From Muribaculaceae bacterium (lineage in GTDB: Bacteria; Bacteroidota; Bacteroidia; Bacteroidales; Muribaculaceae): DNA of 61,405 nucleotides. The stretch spans positions 1 through 61,405 of the forward strand of contig JAFLTW010000012.1 in the NCBI GenBank assembly GCA_022509085.1. Reading direction: 5' to 3'. The notes under the pieces were generated by a model, which worked only from the letters and a program-made list of their open reading frames with translations, ran no database searches and was not told the DNA's origin. Positions 58,536 through 61,405 of this stretch are shown one piece after another. The position numbers and the translations under genes are program-made. Positions within the stretch are counted from its first letter, which is position 1; each line of letters starts with the position of its first letter.

Positions 58536-59279
58536 ATGAAAAAGCTTCTGATTCTCCTTTCGCTCATCTGCGCCTGCCAAATTGCCAACGCACAGATCTC
58601 CATCCCGCGTCAGGAAATACCCTATAACGTACGCTACCATTGGGGCCTCATCGACGTCATGATTGCCCGCGGCATCGTCACCATCGAGGGCAACGGCACC
58701 AATTTCTACGGCACCCTCGACGGCACCAGCATACCCTGGGAGGGCCATATAATCTGTGTATCCGACACCCTCAACGCCAATATGTATGTGGAGGGTGGCC
58801 GCATAAGCGAGTCGGTGGTGTATCAGAACGGCTGGTATCGCCACCCCTCAGTCAGCGATTTCCGTGGCCCTTCCTACAATCCCGCCGACCCCGCCATCTA
58901 TAAAAGTATCGCCGGACAGGGCACCTACGATGCCAGCAACAATTCAATGGAGGCAATTACCATCACCTCCGATATGATAGGGATGTATTACATAGCCAAA
59001 GTGGTTGACTTCTCCCTTCTAAAGCCGGGCAACCAGATTGTAGTGCCCATCGACGGCCCCTATTCACGTCAGCTTGTGATAACGTATCAGGGTCAAGGCA
59101 CCTATGAGGTAAACGGCGATACTTACCGCACCTACGACTGCTCCTTTGAATATGGTTATGGAGCCGATATGTCTGGTTATCCCGTGCAATGTAAGATTGG
59201 AGTGGCAGACCGCATACCGGTTTTCCTCGGCGCCAGCCTTCCCGTGGGTGAGGTCGAGATGCTCTACGACCCCTACTGA
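58536..59279 (+). CDS. secreted protein of unknown function
   Basis: A 247-residue protein starting MKKLLILLSLICACQIANAQ, a signal peptide cut near residue 20. The mature part is beta-rich with many Gly, Tyr and Asp (RGIVTIEGNGTNFYGTLDGT, DYSLLKPGNQIVVPIDGPY-like strands). No family is recognised. An ATG at 58530 would add two residues. Its stop overlaps the convergent M6 peptidase stop by 7 nt. It lies 110 nt after bioF, with a possible GAAAGGG/CCCTTTC hairpin between. Confidence 0.65.
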   Translation: MKKLLILLSLICACQIANAQISIPRQEIPYNVRYHWGLIDVMIARGIVTIEGNGTNFYGTLDGTSIPWEGHIICVSDTLNANMYVEGGRISESVVYQNGWYRHPSVSDFRGPSYNPADPAIYKSIAGQGTYDASNNSMEAITITSDMIGMYYIAKVVDFSLLKPGNQIVVPIDGPYSRQLVITYQGQGTYEVNGDTYRTYDCSFEYGYGADMSGYPVQCKIGVADRIPVFLGASLPVGEVEMLYDPY

Positions 59280-60970
59280 TATATGATTTTACGGGTTGAG
59301 GCGCCACGCCTCTCGATTACGGGCATCCCCCTCTCGGGAATATTGATGCGCTGACCCTGCAGGTTGAAATATACGGGCTCGACGTCTTCGGCGCCGAGCT
59401 CTTTTACACTCAGCTCTATATCCTCGTCAGGCTCGTAACCGGCCACACAGAAGCCGATGTAGCCGTTCTGCTCGCGAATGTTGGTGAGGGGCACGTTGAC
59501 GGGCTGCCCGCTCCAGGAGCGCAGAGCCGGCGATGTCTCAGGTGTCAGTTCCGTTATGTTTGCCGTGCCCGGGAAGGGGAAGCCGTCGGCATAGCGTATG
59601 AAGCTCTCCTCGCCGTTGGCCTTCAATAGCCTCACACGCTGGTGGTTGCGGTTGGTGTTCACCTGGTTGTTCTTGAAGGCGCTCGCGGTGTAGTCTATGT
59701 GCCATACGAGCAAGCCGTGGCCCGGCAGTCCGGCGTCCCACCCCTTCAGCTGCCTGTTCTCGAGCAGGAAGAATTCGGAGTCCTTATTGGTCTGGATGAT
59801 GCCGAAGTCGCCGGTGGAGATGTCCGGGAGTTCCACGTATGTGGCACCCTTTATCTCGAATGGCTCGTCCCAGCCCAGCGCGTTGCGCTCATACGCAGTG
59901 AAGTTGGGCGGGGTGCGGGCGTCGTTGTTGTAGACGCCGTAGTCAAGGATGGAATACTGGCCGGGGGTGAAGTCGCGGTCTACCACGCTCATATCGGTGG
60001 TATATAAGTCCGGAAGCCCTATCACGTGGCAGTATTCGTGCACGAAATTGCCCATTCCGGCAGGCACGTCGCCCTCCAGCTCGTTGGAGCACGCGTAGAG
60101 GTTGAGCCATTTGCCGTCTACAATCTTGAAGTCGGCCACCTGTTTCAGGTATCCGGAGTGTGGCCATACGGTGTTCTCGTCTCCGAGGTTGTGCTCTCCC
60201 TGGCCGGCATAGAACACGTAGATGAAGTCGATGTCGCCGTCGCCGTCCTCATCGTAGACGGAGAAGTCTACCTTGGGGTCGAGTATTTCGGCGGCGTGTC
60301 TCACCATATAGTGGGCGAATACGTCCCATCCCTGCTCGTAGTTGCCGCCGTAGTATTCCTGGTAATTGGGAAGCGTCACGGGGCCGTAGATGTCGAAGAT
60401 GGGAGTGAACTTGCCTCCCGACTGCTCGCGGAAGTAGCGGGCTACGCCGCCCGTGCCCCCTGCGAGGTCGAAGTCGTCGTCGTTCATCATGCGCGAGAAG
60501 TATTCATACGGATCATATTCCATCGAGAAGCGCACATCCTGGTATTCTACGAGGAAGATAAGGCAGCGGGGGCTTCCGGTGGTGGGGTAAGTGTCCTTAT
60601 ACATTCCCATGCCCGACTGGGCGATGCGGCGCGAGTCGATACGTCGACCGCGAATTTCCTCCGTATTGAGGTCGGAGAGGCGTTTGCCTCTTGCGGCTTT
60701 TGCTTCAGGGGTGGGTAGAAAGTCGGTGGCCACGATCATGCCGTCGGCGTCGATTTCACCGATCTTGTAGAAACCGTCGGCATCCATCGCCAGCAGGTAG
60801 CCCTCTTCAGAAGTAGTGAAGTTGAGGTGTTCGTCGCCCACTTTGCATATGTTGATTACGGAGCCGTCGGGTTGGGTGTAGGTTCTGACACCCAGTTTGG
60901 CGGGGATTGCCATAGCGGCAGCCGCACCGAGACAAACGGCCAACGCGGCCAGAATATATTTCATGTTCAT
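59273..60970 (-). CDS. secreted M6 family metalloprotease (immune inhibitor A-like)
   Basis: A 565-residue zinc protease. Signal peptide YILAALAVCLGAAAAMA; N-terminal propeptide (CKVGDEHLNFTTSEEGYLLA); catalytic motif GNFVHEYCHVIGLPDLY near residue 310, the HExxHxxGxxD of M6 proteases; then FLLENRQLKGWDAGLPGHGLLVWHID. The end YFNLQGQRINIPERGMPVI and RKIIYQ is the same type of tail as on the amylase. It probably degrades host or microbial proteins outside the cell. ATGs at 60970 and 60964 are both possible. Confidence 0.9.
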   Translation of the reverse strand: MNMKYILAALAVCLGAAAAMAIPAKLGVRTYTQPDGSVINICKVGDEHLNFTTSEEGYLLAMDADGFYKIGEIDADGMIVATDFLPTPEAKAARGKRLSDLNTEEIRGRRIDSRRIAQSGMGMYKDTYPTTGSPRCLIFLVEYQDVRFSMEYDPYEYFSRMMNDDDFDLAGGTGGVARYFREQSGGKFTPIFDIYGPVTLPNYQEYYGGNYEQGWDVFAHYMVRHAAEILDPKVDFSVYDEDGDGDIDFIYVFYAGQGEHNLGDENTVWPHSGYLKQVADFKIVDGKWLNLYACSNELEGDVPAGMGNFVHEYCHVIGLPDLYTTDMSVVDRDFTPGQYSILDYGVYNNDARTPPNFTAYERNALGWDEPFEIKGATYVELPDISTGDFGIIQTNKDSEFFLLENRQLKGWDAGLPGHGLLVWHIDYTASAFKNNQVNTNRNHQRVRLLKANGEESFIRYADGFPFPGTANITELTPETSPALRSWSGQPVNVPLTNIREQNGYIGFCVAGYEPDEDIELSVKELGAEDVEPVYFNLQGQRINIPERGMPVIERRGASTRKIIYQ

Positions 60971-60989
60971 AAAATTCGCAAAAGTTTTA

Positions 60990-60997
60990 CAAATATA
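60990..60997 (-). promoter_or_regulatory. -7 box for the M6 protease gene
   Basis: The minus strand reads TATATTTG, 20 nt before the start at 60970. Confidence 0.55.
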
Positions 60998-61036
60998 GTA
61001 AAAATTCCCCTAACCGTTGCTAAAACAATAAAAAAA

Positions 61037-61061
61037 AGAGCCAGCTTTTGCTGCTGGCTCT
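61037..61061 (-). terminator. rRNA operon terminator
   Basis: On the minus strand AGAGCCAGC, a 7-nt loop, GCTGGCTCT and a run of seven further T: a strong intrinsic terminator just after the 5S gene. Confidence 0.95.
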
Positions 61062-61065
61062 CAAT

Positions 61066-61175
<110 letters not shown>

Positions 61176-61296
61176 AATAAGTTTAGGATCGAGGGACGCG
61201 GCGGAAGCCTGCGGGAGAAGTGTCCCCAATGGAGTCGCGTGCCTTCCCCTTGCGGGGGCACGCGGACGCAACCGCTCATGGCGAGCATTTGCTTTC

Positions 61297-61405
61297 TTCA
61301 AGTCGTATTCGGGCTATTAGTACCGCTCGGCTGAACGTGTCGCCACGCTTGCACCTGCGGCCTATCGACGTCGTAGTCTGCGACGGCCCTTATGTTCGAG
61401 ACCTT
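61297..61405 (-). rRNA. rrl: 23S ribosomal RNA, 3' end (partial)
   Basis: The minus strand from the window edge reads AAGGTCTCGAACATAAGGGC and later GCGGTACTAATAGCCCGAA, the conserved 3' end of bacterial 23S rRNA. The gene continues beyond the window. The 3' end is placed at about 61297 by comparison from memory. The spacer to 5S (about 121 nt) holds no tRNA. Confidence 0.93.

Noticed and set aside
61176..61296. tRNA in the 23S-5S spacer
   Set aside because: The spacer shows no tRNA-like stems or TTCGA arm.

Overview
The window reads as a chromosomal segment of a Bacteroidales bacterium, probably of the gut family Muribaculaceae. The order-level call rests on the many -7 boxes of the Bacteroides type (TAnnTTTG, often TAnnTTTGC) set a short distance before start codons, on VirE-N/DUF3987/tyrosine-integrase mobile genes, and on DUF2723, BspA-like and Big_2 proteins with Bacteroidetes-style C-terminal tails. 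The family is inference. The right end runs into the 5S and 23S genes of an rRNA operon on the minus strand. The left 24 kb is AT-rich and accessory; most of the rest is GC-rich core, broken by short AT-rich cargo genes.

Left to right: (1) 1-8.7 kb, an integrative or mobilizable element on the minus strand: a possible mobilization ORF at the left edge, VirE-N/primase-C protein, DUF3987 protein, two excisionase-like HTH proteins, two unknown proteins, an AlbA_2 (Schlafen-like)/HATPase protein and a tyrosine integrase. (2) 9.1-20.2 kb, a defence island on the minus strand: XRE controller, type III Res, type III Mod, a 1131-aa HD + GHKL (Hsp90-like) protein, a broken gene, and an AAA_13 (PrrC/RloC-like) ATPase. 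(3) 20.3-21.2 kb, an IS66 derivative with both ends but no tnpC. (4) 21.3-28.4 kb, an SDR-YjbQ-TOTE primase/helicase cluster and two ATPase genes with repeats at their promoters. (5) 28.5-45.5 kb, mostly housekeeping: two small lipoproteins, Lrp + DUF2723, amidase, a tight operon ribF-upp-recF-DUF721-thioesterase with TPR-ribH behind it, guaD-AI-2E transporter-LytTR-membrane protein, bioA-bioD and a secreted amylase. (6) 45.5-61 kb, ferritin, an AbiE toxin-antitoxin pair with a clear operator, M48 peptidase, a cluster of secreted Ig/LRR/cohesin-dockerin-like proteins, an isolated bioF driven by a duplicated promoter, and an M6 metalloprotease before the rRNA genes.

The most interesting points are the co-oriented type III R-M / HD-GHKL / AAA_13 island with inverted res-mod order; the TOTE primase-helicase-PLD-like fusion that follows yjbQ by 5 nt; a perfect 68-bp direct repeat that gives bioF the promoter and first codons of the M48 peptidase gene; a perfect 16-bp inverted repeat around the abiE promoter; and palindromic or tandem repeats at the promoters of two unrelated ATPase genes, one of which is also bracketed by a 20-bp imperfect direct repeat.
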